A DNA stretch of 64,000 nucleotides from Blasia pusilla (lineage: Eukaryota > Marchantiophyta > Marchantiopsida > Blasiales), in contig CM114271.1 in the NCBI GenBank assembly GCA_050084515.1, positions 19,406,001 through 19,470,000 on the forward strand, written 5' to 3'. The notes below the pieces were generated by a model. That model did no database searches, was not told where the DNA came from, and saw nothing but the letters and a program-made list of their open reading frames with translations. Shown piece by piece: positions 55,135 through 64,000 of the stretch (the first letter of the stretch is position 1; each line of letters begins with the position of its first letter). The position numbers and the translations under genes were made by a program.

Positions 55135-57600
55135 ACAATCCGTTGGCTCTATACGTCATACACATGGTAGAAGTGTATATTGGCTTACAAAGGTGCGAAA
55201 AACGTAATGTTTGGCCTAACATGTACGAAAAGACTGAAGAAAGTGAGAAGAACCATTTGATCCGATTATAACCGATAGTGTGGCATCATAAATTGAACAC
55301 AATATATGAAACTAGTGCAGGCCCATGCAATGCACAAATTTAAATTACGTCTCAAAATGATGATGAGCTCTCAAAATTATCGAGTGCCATTTTAACTCAA
55401 CTTGGAGTTGTCCTATTGGTTCATAGGATGAACGATCCTATTGACTAAAAGTGCAAAATGTCTAGATGAGAGGAATTCACAAAATGAAAGTGCACTCTCT
55501 AATAAAAATATAAAAAATATTTTATATTAAAAAATATAAAAGATTAATTACTAAAACATTTATCTCCTCTTCCTAAACACCCGTATACATATATGAATTA
55601 GTTTGAAAGAATCCCAAAACAACCGTGTGATTCGTCGAGCGTAGGGTTCGAGCCAGGAAAGAAGCGGTCACGCGAGTTGGGCCTGTTTGGAATCGGGCTG
55701 ACGTGGCCGCTGGAGATAGATTCTCGCCTCGTTAGAGTGGATGTGGCCGGTAGTCATACGCCGCGACGAGAAGGTGGCAATCATTGGCCACTCCAGTGCG
55801 GTGCTGGACGGAGCTGGTTCGGACAATCATCAATCTTAGAGACTGGGGCGGTAAGGGAATACCACTCATGAATACTAGCACCGGGAGGAGAAGCGGGCTG
55901 TTGGGGCCGGTGTCTTGAAGGAAAACCAGGCGCCACGCATCATGACAGGTAGCTGGGAGGTGGAATGGCGGTATTCTCCACTCGGCAACCGGTGCTCGAG
56001 AAAACCACAGGCGCCGCACACTCATCCATCATACCCGCATACACCTTCCCTCAAGTTTCGTACCGAGTCACACGAATTTACTTGGTTGGGTCGCGCTTCA
56101 ACGACCGCTCTGGGTGAAAAATATTCACTCTTTCACTGTGAGACAGTTTGGGGTTGGTGGGTCCCCGTGACGCTTCTGCTGCCCTACAGGCAGCAGCAGG
56201 AGGGGGAAGGCCTAACAATTCTGGATCTGCACGCCACCGGTTGCTGCTGCTGCTGTGCTGGGGACGTAGCATATCAGATTCAGGAGGGACGGAAAAGCTG
56301 GCTCCCACACAGTGGCATCGCAGGGAAAGATGCCAACTGTGGTGAGTCTAGGTGAGCCGATATACAGTTGTTGAGATGGATGCCCGGCAGCCCGGGCTGG
56401 CCACCCGGATGAAATCGCTTGCGGGAAGGGAAGGGATGAGTTATGGCACTTTCCAATATGGGGAGAGAGTGGGGAATTTTGCCATGACGAGAGTAGGTAG
56501 TTGTTTCCATGCGAGTCTGTCGGTACACATAGCCATCAATTCAAGGTGGACTCCACTGCCGTGCCTGCAAATACCAGATAGGTGAAGATGGGTATCAAGC
56601 ACAGACAGCGGATTTATCACGAGAGAGATAATATTGGTTTCTCAAAATTCTCGCCGGAAATGGCTATGGACGAATGGTTCTCGAGATGCCACGTGTTAGG
56701 GTTCATACTCCGACCTGGATCCGAAGTTCCAGAGTTCCAAACCCGATGACCCAGTACGTGAACTCTGATCACGATCCTAACCCGCGACGATGATTGTCCC
56801 TCGATGGTGAGCCTTACAAGTGTACGGTAGTGTTCCAGATCCCGGGGGGTCTCGAGTCGGCTTGCTTGACTCGGGTTAGTCCGATTCCTCTCCCGTCGCC
56901 GGGCCTGAGTAATCTCGTCTGGAGGTCATGATCATGGCTGGTCGGGCGTGTACAACCGAGTCGCTACACTCCTTTCTTTGTTCGTTCCCATCCCGTCGCG
57001 GTTCTTATCCCCAGCCCAGGCCCTGATGCATGGGTACGGGAAACGGGACGGCGTAGGCATCCCGACCGCAGCGGGCGGTGGCCATGGGCAGTAGTGTAGG
57101 CAGTTATTTAGAACTGGGGGAAGCAAGGCGGTCAGCAGTCACATGGATCACAATTGTCTTTTCGACGCTAAAAAACCCAGCGCGGCTCGGCGCCACTCCG
57201 TTCCCGGCGGAGTCCCACGCTCGCCGGTGACGCGGCGACTTGCCAGTTCTAAATATAGAAGAGTGAATGTAACGCCCCGCCGTCTTCAGGGTCTCCAGCC
57301 TCTCCCCTATCACCCACGGCAGGATCCACCGGAAGATCGTCTCTAGCGAACAGTCTCAACTTAGCTCCCCACTTACGAATGGCAGCGCTGCCGCCCCGGA
57401 GACTTCTTTCTTTCACCTTTACCCGTAACTTAAGGACCGCCGTCAGTCTACGGACATGTCTATCATGTGTTCCCCGATGCGAGGCCAATTTAACGCCACT
57501 ATTCTAGCGTCGCTCTAATTTAAACGGACGTCAGAGTCGACGGAACTCTGAGGCTCTTTACGGGGGACGTCTCGTTAGGAAGGCGAAGACGGACGGGAGG
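55135..57600. other. No recognisable gene; composition shift near 55.6 kb
   Basis: AT-rich sequence gives way at about 55,620 to clearly GC-richer DNA. Several overlapping open frames exist (for example 55,915-56,355 on + and 57,249-57,488 on -), but none has a recognisable domain, and such frames are expected in GC-rich sequence. The stretch is the distal upstream region of the expansin gene. Confidence 0.4.
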
Positions 57601-57633
57601 TGTACCATGGAAGTATCGTGAGGGTAATTCAAG

Positions 57634-57793
57634 AGGACGGACGGACGGACGGACGGTCGGGTCCCGCGAACTAACGTTCAGAAGAGAGGAGCGAGGGTTC
57701 GGCTGTTACCGAACCCGAAGGAAACAGCCAGTCGGGCGGGCACGCCAGGGAGGGAAAGCGATCAATCCATCCGTCCGTCCATCCATCCAGCGC
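57634..57793. repeat. Inverted tetranucleotide runs, GGAC then ATCC/GTCC
   Basis: A run of five to six GGAC units near 57,636-57,658 is followed about 110 bp later by a run of ATCC and GTCC units (57,763-57,790). The two are complementary over most of their length and could pair. The second run ends about 20 bp before the TATA-like element of the expansin promoter. Confidence 0.65.
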
Positions 57794-57813
57794 TGATTGT
57801 GGCCAGCAGCTTG

Positions 57814-57823
57814 CTTTATATAC
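57814..57823 (+). promoter_or_regulatory. Probable TATA box of the expansin gene
   Basis: CTTTATATAC stands in GC-rich surroundings and is the clearest TATA element upstream of the expansin on this strand. Initiation would be expected around 57,845-57,855, giving a leader of about 260 nt before a plausible splice donor. It lies about 1 kb from the secure start codon, which makes sense only if the leader is spliced. Confidence 0.45.
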
Positions 57824-58112
57824 CCCCGCCCTTTTTCAAACTCCATCGCTCCCCTGTTGGTAATCCTCGTTCGCATCTTCCTGCGTCGCAGCCTCGTCTG
57901 CCTGCATACCTGGGCGAGTGTACATCTGGCTTCGTTCGTTCGTTGAGTCGTCGTTGTTACATTCACACCCACTGCGCACTGCACTCCGGAGAGCGCCGCG
58001 GCGAATGCTCCAGGAACTCTTGCATGAAGCTTGTGCGCGGATCGCAGTAGGGACGTCGACTTGATCTCCCGGCATTGTGTTTCTTCTCCTCGGCAAGATT
58101 CCACATGGCAAG

Positions 58113-58826
58113 GTATTTGATCGTGGCGCGCCAGTATTTCTTGGGATTCTTGGCGCTGTCCTGTCTCGTCAGTGATGTGAGGATTGGCGGACGGAGGCTG
58201 GAAACCCGTTCAGGAGTCGCCTTCTGGAATGGTCATCGTCCCACATTGTGGCAGAGAGATTGAGGGGCGGGATGGTTGAGCATCAGGGGATCGAGGAGGA
58301 GGGTATAGGTGGGGCACACGGTGGAAAGTCCCTTAACACAGGCATTCGATTAGGGGCAGATAGTTGCACAGGGCATGGTGTGTTCCCCATATGGTCCGGC
58401 AGTGGGTTGAGGTTCTCGTAAACATATAGCTGCGAGCATTTCGAAATTTGATTTCCCACGCGAAGTATTCGTGGAGACAGTTTCTTGGCTTGCGCTGCCA
58501 ATTTGGAGCATTTGCCGCCCGCTCTCGCTCTGGGGTCCTAAAACCGTAGCAGAGCTTTTAGCCCGGCTATACCTTCTCTACTCATGACATTGCAACCTAT
58601 GAAGTCCTCTCTTCTCCCAAAGATTTGTTCCACTAATCCAAGATGCTATTATCCGTAACCGTCTAGCACTTCTGCAGTTGATGGAACTGGATTTCCTGAA
58701 GATTCATCGAAGGAGATGTACATGTGGCGGCCTCTTCAATGACCTCGTCTGTATTGTCCTATGTCTGATTGTTATGTAATGCGAATGTTTAGTACTCACT
58801 TTTTAATCCGTCTACCTCCGTTCCAG
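58113..58826 (+). other. Probable intron in the expansin leader or near its start codon
   Basis: A donor AAG|GTATTTG at 58,112/58,113 and an acceptor TCTACCTCCGTTCCAG|AAAC at 58,826/58,827 would remove 714 bp. The upstream exon end contains ATGGCAAG (58,105-58,112). After splicing this ATG is in frame with the expansin and adds M-A-R-N before M-V-T-I. Either this is a conventional 5'-untranslated intron with translation from 58,831, or an 8-nt coding exon adds four residues. The polypyrimidine stretch before the acceptor supports splicing; transcript evidence is lacking. Confidence 0.5.
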
Positions 58827-58830
58827 AAAC

Positions 58831-59877
58831 ATGGTGACGATAACAGGAGCGGTTCTTTGTTGTGTATTTTTCTTCCTGGGCAAGGAAGTGAATGCGGGGC
58901 CTCTCCAAAATGGCTGGGTCTCTGCCCATGCGACATTCTATGGGGGGAGCGACGCGTCGGGAACAATGGGTAAGTCACTTCGATTCGTCCGGAATCCTCC
59001 AGCCCCTATACCCACAATGCCAACTATATGCTGCCACTATTGCGCAGAGCTACTGCCTTCTTGTAGAGTTCTGCTGATGGTTTAACCATACTACTGGACT
59101 TGGTTCATGTTCATGAAATCTTTGGGTGTCTCCTCCGCAGCTGGGGCTTGTGGTTATGGAAATTTGTATAGCCAGGGATACGGTACAAATACCGCAGCGT
59201 TGAGTACTGCTCTCTTCAACGGTGGGCTAAGTTGCGGCGCTTGTTTTGAGGTGAAGTGCGACACTCAAAACGAGCAGCGATGGTGCAGGCCTAACGCCCC
59301 GTCTATTACCATTACAGCGACTAATTTGTGTCCCCCTAACTATGCTCTGCCGAGCAACAACGGAGGATGGTGTAATCCCCCTAGGCAGCACTTCGATATG
59401 TCCCAGCCTGCTTGGGAACAAATTGGTATCTACCGGGGCGGCATAGTACCCGTCTTGTACAGAAGGTCAGTATACGCAGCAGTTGACATGTCTTTATCCT
59501 GTTTCACTTATAAGCCTGTTGCATGCTCTTTGGCGGTTGGCCCCTGACTCATCCGAATCACGGTATGTTGCAGAGTTGCGTGCCAGAAGAGGGGCGGTAT
59601 CCACTTCACTGTTAACGGCAACCCTTACTTCAACTTGGTTTTAGTGACTAATGTCGGCGGAGCCGGAAATGTTGTTGCGGTGAAAATTAAGGGTTCGCGA
59701 ACCGGTTGGATGCAGATGACTCACAACTGGGGTGAGAATTGGGAACTGAGACAGAAGTTGACTGGACAGGCCCTGTCTTTCATTGTGACCACGGAGGATG
59801 GTACGTCTGTGACATCCATTAATGCGGCTGGAGCGGACTGGCGCTTCGGGCAAACCTTTGAAGGAAGTCAGTACTGA
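58831..59877 (+). CDS. EXPA: Alpha-expansin, three exons, intact
   Basis: Expansins are secreted proteins that loosen plant cell walls without hydrolysis, acting on cellulose-xyloglucan contacts at acid pH. Exons: 58,831-58,969, 59,141-59,465 and 59,574-59,877 (255 codons, normal length). Introns of 171 and 108 bp have GTAAGT...CCGCAG and GTCAGT...TTGCAG borders and keep the frame. Residues 1-22 form a signal peptide ending [17 protein letters not shown] begins the GH45-like domain near residue 33. H-F-D is at residues 130-132. Y-R-R-V-A-C joins the domains, and a CBM63-type domain with W-M-Q-M, N-W-G-E-N-W and W-R-F-G follows to the end. The introns fall after G-T-M and inside Y-R-R-V, the usual alpha-expansin sites. 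A secretion-competent, complete product is expected. Confidence 0.95.
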
Positions 59878-61200
59878 ATCAAGCTTGTTCCACATGCTGC
59901 TATGTATCCTTCGACGCATACCCATTTATGTTTATGGAACAAGCCATACTTAATGTACACTAAGTGATGACAGTCTTTAACGCCTGACTATCTTAAGAAT
60001 TTCATGACCATTATTTGATGGCTGAGGCGAGCACGGAACAGCCCGCTATCTAAATAATATGAACCATCGTCGTACTTTTGCTTGCAAAGATAGTGAGTCT
60101 ATTCACGTACTGATGGTCGCTGGGGTTCATAACCGGACCAAGCCTCCGAATTTGCTCAGGCTACCTCGACTCGATCAAGGCAGCTGCGGTGCGTATTTTG
60201 ATCACCCGCTCCAGATCAACTTAGTCGGAGGATTTCAAGATTTGAAGGTGCATTATCTCCTGCATGAGTTAACCTTTGGCTAGCATGAATGTTCAGGTAG
60301 AGGACTGCTCTCAAGTCGGCCTGCCAAATTCTTCTTAGTCTAACGCACGAAACTGGGGCGTGCATAGAGAAGCCGCCCGTTTCACTTAACGAAAGTAGAG
60401 TAAAGGTAGATATCAGCCCCTCGAGCTCGCCATTGGCTTGAACATGCTTCCTATGTGTAAATGGTACTATTTTGATAATGAGTTGCTCAAGTGTCTTTTG
60501 AAAAGTGGCCAGACTGCTCCTTCTCCCATCATGCCGCGTTGGGAACGACTTATCTACCCTGGCAAGTTATCTTGTCCTGCAAATGAATCTGAATGGTTTA
60601 TGATTTGTTATTGTGCATGTAATCATTGCGTTATGCTCTTATATTCATACATAAATGAATGAAATGCTCTTATGTTTTCGGGATATTGCTCGAAATGTTA
60701 ATACTATTCCCTCGATGTTTTTTTGGGAAAATTTGCAAAATATTCATGCTATTCCCTCGAAAAATCATGGTAAACAATGTCTGCTAGAAATACCTGTCAC
60801 CCGTCAAGTAGACCAGCAAGTATATTCGAAAATATTGGACCATTGTCAAAATGTAACGATCAATCTTCATTGACAGTCTTTTAACGTTGACTGTCATAAT
60901 CATCGTCAGCCAGAATTGATCGTCATGTTTTCACCATGGTACGAAGATGGAGACACATTAATGTACAACAGGCCATGAATGCGACGCAAGTTCTAGCTCA
61001 CACCAGATAAATGTAATTTTTTTTTAAATGGCTATACTCTTTCTTACTCTACTATCAGTCACTGTAAACAATCAAGTCTGTCACAAAACAAACATGTGTG
61101 AACCTTAATCCGTCCTCCTAACCCTTTGTGACTACAAACGCCGGTGAGTCACTCTGCTAATCAGCTCTCGAAAAATTCGAATCGACGAGTGAAGGTATGG
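59878..61200. other. Expansin 3' flank, no further gene seen
   Basis: The first 150 bp should contain the 3' untranslated region; no canonical AATAAA was found, which is common in plants. The remaining frames are short and unrecognised. Confidence 0.4.
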
Positions 61201-61204
61201 AAAA

Positions 61205-61306
61205 AATTTCCGGGATAACTTCACTACATGAGCGAGAATGATGTAGAGATGTTATCCGGGAAATTCGGAAGTTCTGGCCGCTAGCCACAACTTCCGAATT
61301 TGTCAT
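61205..61306. repeat. Two adjacent imperfect hairpins
   Basis: TTCCGGGATAACTTCACTACAT (from about 61,207) pairs imperfectly with ATGTAGAGATGTTATCCGGGAA (to about 61,263). AATTCGGAAGTTCTGG (from about 61,262) pairs with ACAACTTCCGAATT (to about 61,300) around CCGCTAGCC. The two stems share their border, giving a double stem. No flanking duplication was identified. Confidence 0.6.
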
Positions 61307-64000
61307 CCAATCATCCTCTTTTCGTTCGAGAAACATGCCTCAATTTGACTGGCGCACGTAATCGTTCTTGCACTGTGACTTGGCCACGATCAGTGATCTA
61401 GACACATCGCAAATCGCCGGAGGGTACACATCCAAGTTAGCCTATGCGCCCACTGTAGTCATAGTTGTCTATCGGGTCTTCCCCTTAATATATTTCATCA
61501 CTACATTAAATATTTATGGGAGTGTGCTCCTTTATCTTGCAATCTTCTCTAATTTTGACGCGCGGCATTTTCAATCGCTTTTTAAGACAATAGGATCGTT
61601 CACTTTCTTGACCAATAAAATCACTCAAAATTAATTTAAAAGAGCTAATTAATTTTGAGAACTCCTAAATGTTCTAATGTTTGTCAGTTGCCCTTGCCAA
61701 TCATACATGTTACAAATGTATGACACATACCTGTAGGACCGGTAGCGACGAAAATACTCAAGATGAGAAAGTTCGGATCAAATAAAGAGGGAATCCCTAA
61801 TGCAAACACCGGACAGGTGTCTAACGAGAAAAACGGAAAAAAAAAGCTACACTGGACAGAACGTCCATGAACCGTATTCTAAGCATAGCACTGTCGAATA
61901 ACTCCGGAAAAGCTTAACGAGAGAGTCACTGAAGCTCACTCTAATCTAAACGGTTACGACACGACGTCTTGCGTTTTCTCGGGATTTTCTAAAGGCACCG
62001 CCGCGAGACCGCGACAGTGCGAGGGGATGTGCGCCTCGTGCAACACACCCTAGTTTAGTTATGAAGTGAGTGGAGGGTGAGTTGGAAATTACAAGACATG
62101 CCCCAAATCCAGCCCACCAGCGCAATACGGTTTTATTGCGCCCAGCTGTATCATAAATATGAGGTGGGCCGGCCAATCGAGGAGATATAATAGTCAACTC
62201 CAAAAAGAGTGCAAATATTTCCCCGAGCGTTAGAGGACTGCCCAATACGGAAGTTCTTTTTCGAGAGCGAAAAAAAAAATGAGAAAGGGGGCGCGAGATT
62301 TTAAAAGATTTCCTTTCTGGGATGCTCATAAAGAATTTGTCGACTTTTCTCTTCAAGCCATGTTATTTATTTACTAAAACCATCGACGAATGAAAGTTTG
62401 CCCAGAATATTTCGAGATGGTATAAAGTCAAGGTGGAGGGAGGTTTGAGTTTTGAACCAATCAAGCGTATTAGAATAAGAGAAACTATCGTCTGACGAGC
62501 GTCGGCAATTCACGATCTCCAAAATGTTGGCATCCATGGGAAAAAAAAACACTTGTCTTCGATGGAGAGGGAAAAAAAAGAAGAAGCATTTCCTTGGATT
62601 TCATATTCACTTCTCATTCCACACAAATTCCGTCGGGTGGGGATATCAAATTTTTTTGGAAGAAGAATTTCATGCAAACTACCCGGAAATTTCGAAAACG
62701 TAGGAGAATTATATTCCCAAAAAGAAGAAAACCACGCTTAAATTTTGTACTTAGCCGTCCGAAAGTCTTCCGCAATCGTGTAAAAATCATTACGTATTCT
62801 ATTTGGGACACATGCGACATTACAATACACTCGTCTGGGCGATTTACGAGGACAAAGGAATAGGGCTTATAATTCGGCATCATTCATATGAAGGTAATAA
62901 GTGCGCTACATAAAGTAAAAGAAATGACATTCCCGAGACCACCATGTACAGCACAGTCGCCTGTACGTCCAACTACGTCCAGCAATGAGCTGCCTGCGGT
63001 GGGGTGTGTAGTAGCAGTGGGAGAAGCAGACCAACTGAAGGTTTGAGCTCTTTTCTTCCTCTCTTCCTCTCCATGTATGGTGCCGTGCGGCTCGAGCTGA
63101 GCATGCACGGCGTATGGCAATGAATGAAGGCCAATGGTGACCGAAAGAGAAGATCGCTTGCACTGAAAGTCTGGAATGCAATCCTACTTTCACTCATGAG
63201 CAGTGTTTCTGGTCTGTCTCTTTATCGCTCCTTTTGCAGGCGCCTTTGTGGTGTCTGAACACAAGTCTATGACTCTATGCTGCTGCTGCGGTCACTGTGC
63301 GGTCACTGAACTGTCAGTACCATCCTCATGCACAGTGCCACAGACTGCAGCGTCCGCCTTATCTGAGGAGAGTCAAGTAGTTGGAGTTTCATTGATGTGG
63401 TCTCGCTGCTTCTGCTGCAACATCTACCTCGGCGTGGTGTACAGTCCAACGATCAAGGCAATTTACGCATTGGTCTCAACTCTGCGCGCTTAGTCAGTGC
63501 ATTAAAGATGTTGTACGAAACCTTTAAAATTTACGAGTTCGGCGTAACTGCTTCATCCGATGTTTGTTCATGTCGGAAAATTTGTGCATACTTTTTCTCC
63601 ATGGTTTCTTTAATGATATTCTGGCACTGCGAAATATGTATCCTGATTGGAGGACGCAGTTCTTTAGCTGGTCCTCCGTTCGACGCGTGTCACTGCTCCC
63701 TCAAAACTACTTTTGGTCACGTTAATTGTGGTCGTATAGAGATTGGTATTGAAACCTGAATAATTAAACTGAGATCCGTGCATGGCACGGTCGCTTACGG
63801 GTTCTTACTAGTTGATTGATATCCATGATCTAGCTTTGCGGGACGCCCGCCCGCCGGATGAGCTGAGCTCAAGTCCTGTCGGCTAGCACGCGTCTCACTC
63901 CTACACTGCGTGCGTCCGCCAGTGGACTCTATTTTCAGCGGGCAGGACTGGACCGATCTCCCATCTACAGATAGTGCCTCTTTCCCCTTTGTCGAATAGA
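61307..64000. other. No recognisable gene
   Basis: Open frames at 61,946-62,356 (-), 62,614-62,883 (-), 63,203-63,493 (+) and 63,397-63,759 (+) have no domain I know, and they overlap frames on the other strand. The cysteine-rich frame at 63,203 starts with a hydrophobic stretch but lacks a regular spacing of cysteines. A neighbouring gene's exons could lie here; I cannot support one. Confidence 0.35.

Noticed and set aside
55028-55271. Short open frames on both strands around 55.1 kb
   Set aside because: They read through the perfect hairpin, which gives mirror-like frames on both strands; no gene is supported.
61946-62356. A 136-codon - strand frame near the right end
   Set aside because: It has no recognisable domain, no supporting splice pattern and ordinary length for chance; not called as a gene.
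63203-63493. A possible cysteine-rich secreted peptide
   Set aside because: The cysteines lack a regular spacing, an overlapping frame is also open, and no propeptide structure is visible.

Overview
The window looks like nuclear DNA of a land plant. The only gene that reads as intact is a three-exon alpha-expansin near the right end (58,831-59,877). Its spelling (W/GGI around the HFD motif, M-A-G after exon 1) suggests a bryophyte, lycophyte or fern rather than an angiosperm, but that is only an impression. No tRNA, rRNA, CRISPR array or bacterial-style operon was seen. Nearly everything else is repetitive DNA in different states of decay.

Layout. 1-9.8 kb: mid-GC sequence without a recognisable gene, with CT microsatellites, two minisatellites and a double foldback at 4.8 kb. 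9.8-11.7 kb: degenerate direct repeats and an inverted terminal-repeat fragment. 11.7-27.7 kb: a Ty3/gypsy-like retrotransposon on the + strand (copy A), split by a second member of the same superfamily on the - strand (copy B, 15,085-25,339), which is flanked by a 4-bp duplication. 27.7-36.9 kb: AT-rich sequence with a 179-bp tandem duplication and two head-to-head Ty1/copia remnants. 36.9-37.7 kb: a GC-rich minisatellite of about 31 bp. 38.3-39.9 kb: a decayed hAT transposase, interrupted by a third gypsy-like element (copy C, 39,946 to about 46,395), which ends abruptly before its reverse transcriptase. 46.4-48.1 kb: a CACTA (Tnp2) transposase remnant on the - strand. 48.1-55.6 kb: AT-rich, mostly featureless. 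55.6-64 kb: GC-richer sequence with the expansin gene, its probable TATA box and a probable leader intron.

The main discovery candidate is the gypsy-like family of copies A, B and C. Between the protease and the reverse transcriptase each copy carries a C5-cytosine DNA methyltransferase domain of DNMT3-like character, with motifs I, IV (PC), VI (ENV), VIII and X in canonical order. After the DDE integrase, A and B carry a C4HC3 PHD finger. One mobile element would therefore encode both a DNA-methylation writer and a probable histone-tail reader. The termini are also unusual. The 5' end carries only a ~520-bp module R, while the 3' end reads module A, module R, module A. This resembles the split direct repeats of Ngaro/PAT-type DIRS elements, yet the element has a gypsy DDE integrase and a short target duplication. 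All three copies are broken, but each has lost different catalytic motifs, so the family consensus looks functional. I recall published reports of cytosine methyltransferases captured by retrotransposons in the charophyte Klebsormidium and in Symbiodinium (de Mendoza and colleagues, 2018). I could not check these, and the combination with a PHD finger and split repeats may be new.
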